Assembly (NCBI GenBank): GCA_025352665.1
Contig: JANXSM010000143.1
Coordinates: 95,041-159,040 of the forward strand
Reading direction: 5' to 3'
Source of the DNA: Rhodospirillales bacterium
GTDB lineage: Bacteria > Pseudomonadota > Alphaproteobacteria > Acetobacterales > Acetobacteraceae
DNA: 64,000 nt
In this document: positions 17,618 through 26,813 of the stretch, piece by piece
How positions within the stretch are numbered: position 1 is the first letter of the stretch
How the letters are laid out: each line of letters opens with the position of its first letter
Position numbers and translations under genes: made by a program
The notes under the pieces: model-generated
Database searches by the model: none
Seen by the model: only the letters and a program-made list of their open reading frames with translations
What the model was told of the DNA's origin: nothing

Positions 17618-18213
17618 CAGGTATCGCCACGCAGTCGTTGGGCCAGGGCGACCAGGATGGCCGCGGTGGCGCCCCAGATGTGATGCTCCGGATGCGGCCA
17701 TTCCCAATACATGCGTTCGCGACCTTTCCATTGGCGGCTGTGGCGCTGGGGGGCCTCCGGGTCGAGCAGCACGGCCAGCGGCAGTTCGAAGATGAGGTCC
17801 ACCTCGTGCGGCGAGGCGGTGAGGCCGAGTGCGTCGAGCGCCACGCCGGGCGAGAGCAGGCCGATCACGGGGGTGATGCGATAGCCGGTGCCGGTGAAAT
17901 GATCGGGCAGCCGTCCGGCGATTTCGACGCGGTCCGGGTCGAGGCCGATTTCTTCCTGCGCCTCGCGCAAGGCGGCCGCCTCGGGGCTTGGGTCCTCGGG
18001 GTCGATGCGGCCGCCGGGGAAGCTCACCTGGCCGGCGTGCTTGGACAGATGGGCCGTGCGTTTCGTGAGCAACACGCCGGGGGACAGGCCGAACACGAAA
18101 GGCACGAGGACGGCCGCGGGGACCGGGGGGCCCTCCAGCAGATCGCTCACGTCGTCGAACGTATCGGTGCCGCCAGGTGCGGAAAGGCGGGCCCGAAGCT
18201 CATCGGATGTCAC
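17617..18213 (-). CDS. NUDIX hydrolase, CoA pyrophosphatase family
   Basis: A 198-residue NUDIX enzyme expected to split coenzyme A or CoA esters into 3',5'-ADP and phosphopantetheine. The NUDIX box is complete: GGRIDPEDPSPEAAALREAQ followed by EEIGLD. The preceding SKHAGQVSFPGG is the extra motif of the CoA-specific (CoaA/PCD1) branch. The start is the in-frame GTG at 18213, ten bases after the DUF1285 gene; the nearby ATG is out of frame. It is part of the DUF1285-NUDIX-DUF6111 unit. Confidence 0.85.
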   Translation of the reverse strand: MTSDELRARLSAPGGTDTFDDVSDLLEGPPVPAAVLVPFVFGLSPGVLLTKRTAHLSKHAGQVSFPGGRIDPEDPSPEAAALREAQEEIGLDPDRVEIAGRLPDHFTGTGYRITPVIGLLSPGVALDALGLTASPHEVDLIFELPLAVLLDPEAPQRHSRQWKGRERMYWEWPHPEHHIWGATAAILVALAQRLRGDT

Positions 18214-18223
18214 GGACGCGCGA

Positions 18224-18823
18224 TCATGAGGTGCAGTGTTCGTCCCCGCTGGGCAATTCGCCGAGCGCAAAAAATTTCCGCTGGCTCCAAACGCCTAGCA
18301 TGCGACGGCCATCGACGATTTCGGTCTCCGCCAAGGCGACGAGTTCATAATAGACGGCACGCCCGATTCGCGCTTCGATCGGATGGCGGCCGCGACCGTC
18401 GCGCACCCTCAGGTAGGGCGTCGGTTCGCAGGTGAGCACGTCATGCGCCACGCGGATCGGATGATCGGGGCCGGCCGTGATGATCTGGTCGACATTGGTG
18501 CGAAAGGTCAGCACCTGGTCGCGGCCCAGGCCGCACCAGTCGAGCTCGACGGCGAGGAACGGCGCGTCCTCCACCTCGATGCGGCCGCGTTCGGCGGGCG
18601 TCTCGAGCCAAAAGCTGCCGTCTGCCTCACGCTTGAGGACGGAGGCGAACAGGCAGACCAACTCCTTGCGGCCGATCAGGCTGCCGCGGTACATCCAGGT
18701 GGCGTCACGCTTGATCAGGAACGGCAGCTCGCCGCACTCGCGCGGCGCACGGAACCGCGCGCCGTTGTCATCAATTGGCAAAATTGCGAGGCCCTCGTCG
18801 TCGCTATGGCTAACATCGTTCAC
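18224..18823 (-). CDS. DUF1285 family protein
   Basis: A 199-residue cytoplasmic protein. ATWMYRGSLIGRKELVCLFA, FWLETPAERGRIEVEDAPF and TPYLRVRDGRGRHPIEARIG match my recollection of DUF1285, which is conserved in alpha- and gammaproteobacteria and has a double beta-barrel fold without known activity. It is the first gene of the minus-strand DUF1285-NUDIX-DUF6111 unit and is divergent from the moxR operon across 132 bases. Confidence 0.8.
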   Translation of the reverse strand: MNDVSHSDDEGLAILPIDDNGARFRAPRECGELPFLIKRDATWMYRGSLIGRKELVCLFASVLKREADGSFWLETPAERGRIEVEDAPFLAVELDWCGLGRDQVLTFRTNVDQIITAGPDHPIRVAHDVLTCEPTPYLRVRDGRGRHPIEARIGRAVYYELVALAETEIVDGRRMLGVWSQRKFFALGELPSGDEHCTS

Positions 18824-18955
18824 GTCTGCGTCCTCGGGGCGTCGTCATGCTTCCGTCTCAGGATCGGATATAGGTAGCATCCCCCCCCGGGGGGAAGTGG
18901 CGCAGACGACATGGCGCCCAATCTATTGCCTCAAGACCTGTAAGGACCGTGCATC

Positions 18956-19969
18956 ATGTCCGCCATCGCTCCTTTTGTTCCGCACAGCTCCGGTGATCTG
19001 CCTGGCGAGGTCGAGGCGCTTGGAGCGCGTATCGGCCGGGTGAGAGCTGAAATCGGCCGCTCCATTTTTGGCCAGACCGAGGTTGTGGACCAGACGCTGA
19101 TCACCTTGCTGTCGGGTGGCCACGTGCTGCTGGTCGGCGTACCGGGGCTCGGCAAGTCGCGGCTGGTGGAGACGTTGGGGACTGTGCTGGGTTTGAACGC
19201 CAAGCGGGTGCAGTTCACGCCGGACCTGATGCCCGCCGATATCCTCGGCAGCGAAGTGCTGGACGAGGATGAGCATGGTCGGCGGAGTTTTCGCTTTGTG
19301 CCGGGGCCGGTGTTCTGCCAGCTGCTGATGGCCGACGAAATAAACCGCGCCTCGCCGCGCACGCAGTCGGCCCTGTTGCAGGCGATGCAGGAGGGCAAGG
19401 TTGCCATCGCCGGCGTCGAGCATCCGCTGCCGCGGCCGTTTCATGTGCTGGCGACGCAGAACCCAATCGAGCAGGAGGGCACCTATCCGCTGCCGGAGGC
19501 GCAGCTCGACCGGTTCCTGCTGGAGGTGCAGATCACCTATCCCGAGCTGGTCGACGAGCGGGCGATGCTGGTGGCCACGACCGGCAGTGCCGACACCAGG
19601 CCGGAGCCTGCGTTGACCGCGGCCGAGCTGATGGCGGGCCAGGCGCTGCTGCGGCGCATGCCGGTGGGCGACAGCGTGGTGGATGCGATTTTGGCACTGG
19701 TGCGCGGCGGCCGGCCGGAGACGAGCAGCGAGGAGCAGGTTCGCAAGAACGTCGCCTGGGGACCGGGTCCGCGTGCAGCACAGGCGCTGATGCTGGCCAC
19801 GCGGGCGCGGGCGCTGCTCGATGGCCGTCTGGCGCCAAGCCTGGAGGACGTGGCGGCGCTGGCCCAGCCGGTGCTGCGCCATCGCATGGCGCTGAATTTC
19901 TCCGCCCGCGCCGATGGCGTGGTGCTGGCCAATGTGATCGACCATCTCGTGGCGCGTTTCGTCGCATGA
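18956..19969 (+). CDS. MoxR-family AAA+ ATPase
   Basis: A 337-residue AAA+ ATPase of the MoxR/RavA group, which act as chaperones for VWA-domain partners. Walker A is GVPGLGKSR (61-69), Walker B LMADEINRA (124-132), and the sensor region ATQNPIEQEGTYPLPEAQLD is diagnostic. It opens a four-gene operon (MoxR, DUF58, DUF4159, membrane protein) linked by ATGA overlaps, comparable to Bat aerotolerance operons. It likely helps mature an envelope or respiratory complex; the client is unknown. Confidence 0.9.
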   Translation: MSAIAPFVPHSSGDLPGEVEALGARIGRVRAEIGRSIFGQTEVVDQTLITLLSGGHVLLVGVPGLGKSRLVETLGTVLGLNAKRVQFTPDLMPADILGSEVLDEDEHGRRSFRFVPGPVFCQLLMADEINRASPRTQSALLQAMQEGKVAIAGVEHPLPRPFHVLATQNPIEQEGTYPLPEAQLDRFLLEVQITYPELVDERAMLVATTGSADTRPEPALTAAELMAGQALLRRMPVGDSVVDAILALVRGGRPETSSEEQVRKNVAWGPGPRAAQALMLATRARALLDGRLAPSLEDVAALAQPVLRHRMALNFSARADGVVLANVIDHLVARFVA

Positions 19970-20826
19970 CGACAGCGCTGCAGGCGGAAGCCCTCGGGTC
20001 GCGACTGCCGCCCCTGCTGGTGGCGGCGGAGCGGGTGGCGGCGACGGTGGCGCAAGGGGTGCACGGGCGACGACGGGTCGGTCAGGGGGATAGTTTCTGG
20101 CAATACCGGCCGTTTGTGGCAGGGGATACCGCAAGCCGGATCGACTGGCGCCAGTCTGCCCGTGCCGATCGGGCTTTCATCCGCGAGACGGAGTGGGAGG
20201 CGGCGCAGACCGTAGCACTTTGGCGCGACGGTGGGCCTGCGATGCGGTGGCGGTCCAAGGCGGCGCCGGTGGAGAAGATGGAGCGGGCGGAGCTGTTGCT
20301 GCTGGCGCTGGCCTCGCTGCTGCTGCGCGCCGGCGAGCAGGTGCGGCTGATTGCGCCGGGAGCGCGGGCGCTGTCCGGACGGGTTGGTGTGGAGCGCCTG
20401 GCGCTGCAGCTCGCCGGCTCGAACGACGACGGCGTGCCGCCCGACGTGGTACTGCCCCGCCATGCGCGGGTGGTGCTGATCGGCGATATGCTGTCGCCAC
20501 TCGACCAGATCCAGACGGCGATCGGACGCATGGCGTCAATACCCGTTATAGGGCACGTGCTGCAGGTGCTCGATCCCGCGGAGGCCAGCCTGCCCTATGC
20601 GGGGCGGATCCGCTTCGAGGGGCTGGGGGATGCGACGCATGCGCTGGTGCCGCGGGTGGAGGGGGTGCGGGCGGAATACACCGAGCGCCTAGCGGCCCAG
20701 CAGCAGGGTTTGGCCGCAATCTGCGGCGCGGCCGGTTGGGGATTTGCGACCCACCGCACCGATCATCCGCCGGAATCGGCGTTGTTGGCACTGTACATGG
20801 CGCTGGCGCCGGATGTGCGTCGATGA
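19966..20826 (+). CDS. DUF58 domain protein
   Basis: A 286-residue protein with the DUF58 signature YRPFVAGDTASRIDWRQSA followed by RAFIRETEWE, and a VWA-like core around ALWRDGGPAMRW. DUF58 proteins partner MoxR ATPases. The start overlaps the moxR stop (ATGA) and the end overlaps the DUF4159 start the same way. Confidence 0.85.
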   Translation: MTTALQAEALGSRLPPLLVAAERVAATVAQGVHGRRRVGQGDSFWQYRPFVAGDTASRIDWRQSARADRAFIRETEWEAAQTVALWRDGGPAMRWRSKAAPVEKMERAELLLLALASLLLRAGEQVRLIAPGARALSGRVGVERLALQLAGSNDDGVPPDVVLPRHARVVLIGDMLSPLDQIQTAIGRMASIPVIGHVLQVLDPAEASLPYAGRIRFEGLGDATHALVPRVEGVRAEYTERLAAQQQGLAAICGAAGWGFATHRTDHPPESALLALYMALAPDVRR

Positions 20827-23507
20827 GCCATATCGCCTTCGCTGCTCCCTGGATCCTGCTGACGCTGCCGGCGCTGCCACTTTTGTGGTGGTTGCTGCGG
20901 GTGACGCCGCCGGCGGCCAAGCGGGAGGTGTTTCCCGCGGTTCGCCTGCTGCTCGGCCTGACCGCGACCGCTGAAACCCCGGCGCACACGCCCCTGTGGC
21001 TGCTGGCATTGCGCATGCTGGCGGCGGGCTTGGTGATTGTCGGTCTCGCCCAGCCGGTGCTCGACGCCGGGCGGGAGATCGGCGGCACCGGACCGGTGTT
21101 GCTGGTGATCGACGACGGCTGGGCCGCGGCACGCGACTGGCCGCTGCGCATGGCCGCCGCCCAATCGGCGCTGGACCGGGCCGAGCGCGCCGGCCGGCCC
21201 GTGGCGCTGCTGACCACGGCCCCCGGGCCCGATGCCGTACAACCCGCGCCGAGTGCCGTGATGCCGGTGGCAGACCTGCGGCCTCGCCTGGCGGCATTGC
21301 GGCCGAAGCCTTGGTCGACCGACCGTGCCGCCGCAGAGGCGACCTTGCGGGGCTGGCCGAATGCGTCCGTCGTCTATATCGGCGACGGTCTCGCAGGCGC
21401 CCCTGAGTTCGGTCCCCGGCTGGCGTTGATCGGGCCGGTCGAGGAGCGAGACGATCCCGAGCCTCCGGTGCTGATGCTGCCGCCGATTTCACGTGCGGAC
21501 CGGTTGGTGGCGCGCGTGCTGTCCACGCCGGCACCGGCGCCGCGTGATGTGGCGATCCTGGCGCAGTCCGGCGACGGCCGCAGCCTGGCGCGTGTGGTGG
21601 CGCGGATTCCGGCGGATGGCAACGAGGCATCGGCTGACATTCGCCTGCCGCCAGAACTGCGCAACCGGCTTGCGCGGCTGGTGGTGGAAGGCCCGCCGAC
21701 GGCCGCCGGGATTGCATTGCTGGACGAGCGCTGGCGCCGCCGCCCGGTCGGTCTCGTCGCCGGCCAGGCAACCGCGGCGGAGGCGCCCTTGACCGGCCAG
21801 CTGTTTTACCTCGACCGCGCGCTGGCCCCTTTTGCGGAGCTGCGGCAGGGCGATGTCAAGACGCTGCTGTCGCGCGAACTGTCGGTGCTGGTGCTCGCCG
21901 ATCATGTCGTGGCCGATGGGCCCGAGTTCGGCCTGCTCGATGATTTCGTCCGTAAGGGCGGCACACTGGTCCGGTTCGCGGGGCCGGGCATGGCGGAACA
22001 CCCCGATGCGCTGCTGCCGGTCAAGCTGATCGAGGGCGATCGCCAGCTCGGTGGGGCGATGTCGTGGACGCAGCCGCCGGGGCTGGCGGAGTTCGATGCG
22101 AGCTCACCGTTTGCGGGGCTGTCGGTGCCGTCGGAAGTGAAGATCACGCGCCAGGTTTTGGCGGCCCCTGGCAGCATCCAGCTGACCCAGGTGCCCGGCC
22201 AGCTGCCGAACGATCCGGTCTGGGCGCGGCTGGCAGATGGCACGCCATTGGTGACGCAGGCAACGCGGGGGGCCGGGCGGATCGTGCTGTTTCATGTGAC
22301 GGCCAACGCGGATTGGTCGGACCTGCCGCTGTCGGGCCTGTTCGTCGACATGCTGCGCCGGCTGGTCGAGCAGGCCGCGGGGGTGGCGGGCACGGATGCC
22401 GACACCACGCCGCTGCGTCCGGCCGAGACGCTGGACGGGTTCGGTCAGAGCGGGGCACCACCACCGGCAGCCATTGCCGTGGCGGCCTCGGCGATTGCCG
22501 CAACCGTTGCCTCGCCCCGCCATCCGCCCGGCCTGTATGGGCCTGAGGCCGGGCGGCGAGTGCTCAACCTCGGCCAGGGAATTTCCAGCCTGGCCGCGGC
22601 TGGAACGGTGCCGGGTGCCAGGCAGAACACGCTTGGGGCCGATGCCCAGGAGCGGCCGATCGCGCCGTTTCTGATTGCCGCAGCATTGGCGCTGTTCGCG
22701 ATCGACCTGCTCGTGTCGCTGCGGCTCCGAGGCCTATGGCTGCGGCCGGCTCTGCTGGCGCTGGTGTTGCTGGCGAGCCCGGCACGTGCCCAGAGCAGCG
22801 ACAATCCAAATCCGGCGTTGACGACGCGGCTGGCCTATTTCGTAACCGATGACAGCGAGGTGGATGCCGTCGCCCAGTCGGGCCTGTTGGGTCTGTCCGA
22901 CTACGTCAACCGCCGCACCAACGCGGCCCTGGGGCCGCCGGCACCGGTGCGGCCGGGCACCGATGATCTCAGCTTCTATCCGCTGATTTATTGGCCGATC
23001 AGCACCTCGGCCGCCGTTCCGTCGGGCGCTGCCGTGCAGGCGCTGAACGACTACATGGCGCATGGCGGCATCATCCTGATCGACACGCGCAACGGTGGCA
23101 GCGGCGAGGGTTTTGCGCCGGGCACCGACGCGGCGCTGGCCCGGTTCGGCGCCGGACTGGCCGTGCCCACGCTGGCGCCCCTGACCAGCGCGCATGTGCT
23201 GGCCCGCTCATTCTACCTGCTGGAGGATTTCCCCGGGCGATACGCCGGTGACACCGTGTGGGTGCAGCGCGACCAGGATCGCTCCAATGACAGCGTGTCA
23301 CCTGTGATCATCGGCGGGCATGACTGGGTGGCGGCCTGGGCGATCGATGCGCAGGGGCGCAATCCCTATGCAACGCTGCCAGGGGGCGCCCGGCAGCGCA
23401 CCCTGGCCTATCGGTTCGGGGTGAACCTCGTAATGTACGCGCTGACGGGAAACTACAAGGGCGACCAGGTGCATGTGCCGGCGCTGTTGGAAAGGCTGGG
23501 GCAATGA
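20823..23507 (+). CDS. BatA-type N-terminal membrane domain and DUF4159 protein
   Basis: An 894-residue membrane-anchored protein. Two helices near residues 5-22 and 55-75 form the N-terminal double-transmembrane domain shared with BatA proteins (PWILLTLPALPLLWWLL). A GATase-like segment (LSVLVLADHVVADGPEFGLL) is in the middle, a further membrane segment lies near 625, and DUF4159 is at the end (LTTRLAYFVTDDSEVDAVA, then GGIILIDTRNGGSGEGF). The open frame extends far upstream in another gene, but ATG 20823 overlaps the DUF58 stop and gives the standard N-terminus. Confidence 0.85.
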   Translation: MSHIAFAAPWILLTLPALPLLWWLLRVTPPAAKREVFPAVRLLLGLTATAETPAHTPLWLLALRMLAAGLVIVGLAQPVLDAGREIGGTGPVLLVIDDGWAAARDWPLRMAAAQSALDRAERAGRPVALLTTAPGPDAVQPAPSAVMPVADLRPRLAALRPKPWSTDRAAAEATLRGWPNASVVYIGDGLAGAPEFGPRLALIGPVEERDDPEPPVLMLPPISRADRLVARVLSTPAPAPRDVAILAQSGDGRSLARVVARIPADGNEASADIRLPPELRNRLARLVVEGPPTAAGIALLDERWRRRPVGLVAGQATAAEAPLTGQLFYLDRALAPFAELRQGDVKTLLSRELSVLVLADHVVADGPEFGLLDDFVRKGGTLVRFAGPGMAEHPDALLPVKLIEGDRQLGGAMSWTQPPGLAEFDASSPFAGLSVPSEVKITRQVLAAPGSIQLTQVPGQLPNDPVWARLADGTPLVTQATRGAGRIVLFHVTANADWSDLPLSGLFVDMLRRLVEQAAGVAGTDADTTPLRPAETLDGFGQSGAPPPAAIAVAASAIAATVASPRHPPGLYGPEAGRRVLNLGQGISSLAAAGTVPGARQNTLGADAQERPIAPFLIAAALALFAIDLLVSLRLRGLWLRPALLALVLLASPARAQSSDNPNPALTTRLAYFVTDDSEVDAVAQSGLLGLSDYVNRRTNAALGPPAPVRPGTDDLSFYPLIYWPISTSAAVPSGAAVQALNDYMAHGGIILIDTRNGGSGEGFAPGTDAALARFGAGLAVPTLAPLTSAHVLARSFYLLEDFPGRYAGDTVWVQRDQDRSNDSVSPVIIGGHDWVAAWAIDAQGRNPYATLPGGARQRTLAYRFGVNLVMYALTGNYKGDQVHVPALLERLGQ

Positions 23508-25597
23508 CGCGCCTGGAACAGGGTATCGCCGCGCTGCGGTTCGATCCGTCGGTGCCGCTGTGGCTGCTCGGCGTGCTCGCGGCACTGTGTGTCCTCGCGC
23601 TTGGGATCGCTGCCTACAAGCGCGCCCGCGGCACGATCTGGCGGGCGCTGGCGTTCGCCGTGCTGCTGTTGTGGCTGGCCGGGCCGCGGCTGGTGGAGGA
23701 GACGCGGCAGACCCGGCCCGACATCGCCTTGCTGGCGATCGACGAGAGCGCCTCGATGGCGGTCGGCGATCGCACCCGACTGGCGGCAGAGGCTCGTGCG
23801 GCCCTGCAGACCAAGGCGGGCACGCTCGATGACCTGGAATTGCGCACCATCACGGTGCCTGAGGCGGGCAACGCCGGCACAAGGCTGTTCGCCGCCATAG
23901 ACCGGGCGCTCGCGGATATTCCGCAGACGCGGCTCGCTGGCATCATCGCGGTGACCGACGGGCAGGTCCACGATATCCCGGCGAACCCGAGCTGGGGGCA
24001 GGCGCCGTTGCATGTGCTGGTGCCTGCCAAGGGCGAGGAGACCGATCGTCGGGTGCGGGTGATCGCGGCGCCGAGCTACGGCATCGTGGGAAAGTCGGTC
24101 GATCTGAAGGTCGCGGTGGACGATCTCGGCACCAATCCGGGTCTTTTGGCGTTCGGCGGCCAGGTGCGGCTGACCATACGGCGCGACGGTGAGGTGCCGC
24201 GTGTGCTGAGCGTGCCGATGGGGCGCGAACAGACGATCGAGGTGCCGATCACCCGGGCCGGCCCCACTGTGGTGGAGCTGTCCGCCGATCCGCTGCCGGG
24301 CGAGGCGAGCCTGCTCAACAACCGTTCGGTGGTATCGATCAACGGGGTGCGCGATCGGCTGCGGGTGCTGCTCGTCTCAGGCGAGCCGCACGCGGGCGAG
24401 CGCACCTGGCGGCGGCTGCTGAAAGCGGACCCGGCCGTGGATCTGGTGCATTTCACCATCCTGCGGCCGCCGGAGAAGGATGACCTTACGCCGCTCAACG
24501 AGCTGGCGCTGATCGCCTTTCCGGTACGCGAGCTGTTCCAGGTAAAGATCCGCGAATTCGACCTGATCATCCTGGATCGGTTCACCAACCGCGGTCTGCT
24601 GCCGCCAGTGTATCTGCGCAATATCGCCGACTACGTGCGCGAGGGCGGCGCGCTGCTGCTCAGCGTGGGGCCGGAGTTCACGGGGCCTGCGGGTCTGGCC
24701 AACTCGCCGCTTGGGGCGGTGCTGCCTGGGCGTCCGTCGGGCCAGGACGGCGCAGTCGATGGCGCGTTTCGCCCAATGGTGACCGAGCTTGGCCTGCGCC
24801 ACCCCGTGACGGAAAACCTGCCCGGATGGAATGCCTCCGGCCCGCCGAGCTGGGGCGACTGGTATCGCTATGTGCAGGCCGGCCAGATCCGCGGCGACGT
24901 GTTGATGACCGCCGCCAACGACCAGCCGCTGCTGGTGGTGGACCGCGTGGGCGAGGGTCGCACCGCGCTGCTGCTGTCCGACCAGATATGGCTGTGGTCG
25001 CGCGGCCATGAGGGTGGCGGCCCGCAGGCGGAGCTGCTGCGCCGGGTCGCGCATTGGCTGATGAAGGAGCCGGAGCTCGACGAGACGGCGTTGACAGCCA
25101 AGGTGGAGGCGGGCTCGCTTACCATCGAACGCCGCAGCACGACCGATACCGAGGGTGGTTCGGTGACCGTGACCGACCCTGACGGCGCCAAGTCCCAGGT
25201 GAGCCTTGGCACCAGCCGGCCCGGCCGGTTCGTGGCGAGCTTGCCGGCGACGAGCCCTGGCGTGTGGCAGGCGACCGACGGCACCCGCACCGCCTATGCG
25301 GCGGCAGGTGCGGCCAACCCGCTGGAACTGTCCGATCTGCGCGCCACGGGAACGCTGCTGCAGCCGCTGATCCATGCCACCGGCGGCAGCCTGCATTTCC
25401 TCGACCCTGCCGGCACTCCGGAATTGCGCCGCACCGAGCCGGGGCGCGAAGCCTCGGGCAGCGGCTGGATCGGGCTGGAACGACGGCATGATCACCTCGT
25501 CACCGGGATCGCGGCTCTTCCATTGTTGCCGCCCTGGCTCGCATTGCCGTTGATCCTGGGGCTCGCAGTGCTAGCGTGGCGGCGAGAGGGAGCCTGA
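23504..25597 (+). CDS. Membrane protein with VWA- and GATase-like domains (MoxR operon)
   Basis: A 697-residue protein. Two N-terminal helices (about 20-60) precede a VWA-like stretch with ALLAIDESASMAVGDRTRL, which resembles the DxSxS metal site. Later FDLIILDRFTNRGLLPP and YVREGGALLLSVGPEF look like the glutamine-amidotransferase-like domain of large BatA-type proteins. A C-terminal helix lies at about 670-690. It starts in the stop of the DUF4159 gene (ATGA), is the last gene of the MoxR operon, and probably forms a complex with the two preceding membrane proteins. Confidence 0.75.
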   Translation: MTRLEQGIAALRFDPSVPLWLLGVLAALCVLALGIAAYKRARGTIWRALAFAVLLLWLAGPRLVEETRQTRPDIALLAIDESASMAVGDRTRLAAEARAALQTKAGTLDDLELRTITVPEAGNAGTRLFAAIDRALADIPQTRLAGIIAVTDGQVHDIPANPSWGQAPLHVLVPAKGEETDRRVRVIAAPSYGIVGKSVDLKVAVDDLGTNPGLLAFGGQVRLTIRRDGEVPRVLSVPMGREQTIEVPITRAGPTVVELSADPLPGEASLLNNRSVVSINGVRDRLRVLLVSGEPHAGERTWRRLLKADPAVDLVHFTILRPPEKDDLTPLNELALIAFPVRELFQVKIREFDLIILDRFTNRGLLPPVYLRNIADYVREGGALLLSVGPEFTGPAGLANSPLGAVLPGRPSGQDGAVDGAFRPMVTELGLRHPVTENLPGWNASGPPSWGDWYRYVQAGQIRGDVLMTAANDQPLLVVDRVGEGRTALLLSDQIWLWSRGHEGGGPQAELLRRVAHWLMKEPELDETALTAKVEAGSLTIERRSTTDTEGGSVTVTDPDGAKSQVSLGTSRPGRFVASLPATSPGVWQATDGTRTAYAAAGAANPLELSDLRATGTLLQPLIHATGGSLHFLDPAGTPELRRTEPGREASGSGWIGLERRHDHLVTGIAALPLLPPWLALPLILGLAVLAWRREGA

Positions 25598-25600
25598 GCG

Positions 25601-26161
25601 ATGCCCCAATACGCTTTTCAAAAAAGTCCGCGGCCTGGACGGACGCCTGGTCCGTCCAACCCGCGGGGACAGGCACCGGACGGGGAAAGCACCCCCTGGT
25701 TGGCGCTGATCGGCTTTGTCGGCTTGTGCCTGTTGGTGGGCGCGTCGGCGGCTGCGGTGAATGCATCGGCAATTGGCGGATGGTATGCAAGCCTGGTCCG
25801 CCCGCCCGGCAACCCGCCCAGCTGGGTTTTTCCGCCGGTCTGGACCGTGCTGTATATCATGACCGGCACCTCCGCCTGGCTGATCTGGTGGCGTGCACCG
25901 CAGGGCCGCCGGCAGAACGCGGCCTTGCAGCTTTGGGGCTGGCAGCTGCTGCTCAACGCCGCATGGTCGCCGGCCTTCTTTGGCCTGCACAGTCCGGCGA
26001 CGGGATTGCTGGTGATCGTGCCGCTGGTGGTGCTGATCGGGATTACCATCGGCGCGTTCGCGCGGTTGCACCGCCTGGCCGCCGTTCTGTTGGTGCCTTA
26101 CCTGGCCTGGACATGCTATGCGACATATCTGAACGCGGGGTTCTGGTGGCTGAACCACTGA
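25601..26161 (+). CDS. tspO: TspO/MBR family protein
   Basis: A 186-residue membrane protein with five helices. GWYASLVRPPGNPPSWVFPP and VWTVLYIMTGTSAWLIWW are the tryptophan-rich signature of TspO, which binds tetrapyrroles and modulates their handling or degradation. A proline-rich N-terminal tail of about 45 residues is longer than usual. It begins three bases after the membrane protein gene and may be cotranscribed. Confidence 0.9.
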   Translation: MPQYAFQKSPRPGRTPGPSNPRGQAPDGESTPWLALIGFVGLCLLVGASAAAVNASAIGGWYASLVRPPGNPPSWVFPPVWTVLYIMTGTSAWLIWWRAPQGRRQNAALQLWGWQLLLNAAWSPAFFGLHSPATGLLVIVPLVVLIGITIGAFARLHRLAAVLLVPYLAWTCYATYLNAGFWWLNH

Positions 26162-26199
26162 GCGGCTATAGAGACCCGTCATTCACCCGGATCACGCCA

Positions 26200-26811
26200 A
26201 TGCAAGTCTTCTGCTCACGCATGCTCTGCCTGGCCTTGCTGGCCTCGTGCATCGGGGCCGGCGCGGCACACGCCCAGATGGGGGGAAACCCCAACTACGG
26301 GCCGGTGGTCAATGGCAAAGGGGCTCCGCGCACCAATGCGCCGACACCGGCACCGGCCCTGCCAGGCACCCTCGTCGGCCGCGATCGCGCCGGCCCGACC
26401 GAGCGGGCGCCCAGCGACATGCCGCCGACCGAGGCGCTGTTCGATGCGATCAACCGGGGTGACATCGTTTCCGCGCGCGACGCCATGAACCGCGGCGCCG
26501 ATATCAATGGGCGCAACGTGCTGGGTCTGACGCCGCTTGACCAATCCGTCGATCTTTCGCGCAACGACATCACCTTTCTGCTGATGTCGATGCGCGGCGC
26601 GCAGCCGTCGTCATTGCCGGCCGCGACGCCGGTTGCCAAGGAGACCCGCGGCAAGCAGCCGCCAGCGCCACGCGCAGCACCTGTGCAGCAGGCCGCCTCA
26701 CGTCCTGCATCGGCACCGCGACCGGTCGCCCAGATTGCGCCAAGCCGCCCGGCTCCCGGCGGCGGTGGCGCACCGCAACCGCAGAGCGGCTTTTTGGGAT
26801 TCGGTGGGTGA
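26200..26811 (+). CDS. Secreted ankyrin-repeat-like protein
   Basis: A 203-residue protein with a signal peptide (MLCLALLASCIGAGAAHAQ, cut near residue 26). It has one or two ankyrin-like units at about 75-130 (EALFDAINRGDIVSARDAMN, GADINGRNVLGLTPLDQSV) and a low-complexity Pro/Ala tail ending GFLGFGG. It is probably a periplasmic protein-interaction module. The start ATG 26200 was chosen for the signal peptide. The stop overlaps a possible GTG start of the creatininase gene. Confidence 0.65.
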   Translation: MQVFCSRMLCLALLASCIGAGAAHAQMGGNPNYGPVVNGKGAPRTNAPTPAPALPGTLVGRDRAGPTERAPSDMPPTEALFDAINRGDIVSARDAMNRGADINGRNVLGLTPLDQSVDLSRNDITFLLMSMRGAQPSSLPAATPVAKETRGKQPPAPRAAPVQQAASRPASAPRPVAQIAPSRPAPGGGGAPQPQSGFLGFGG

Positions 26812-26813
26812 GC

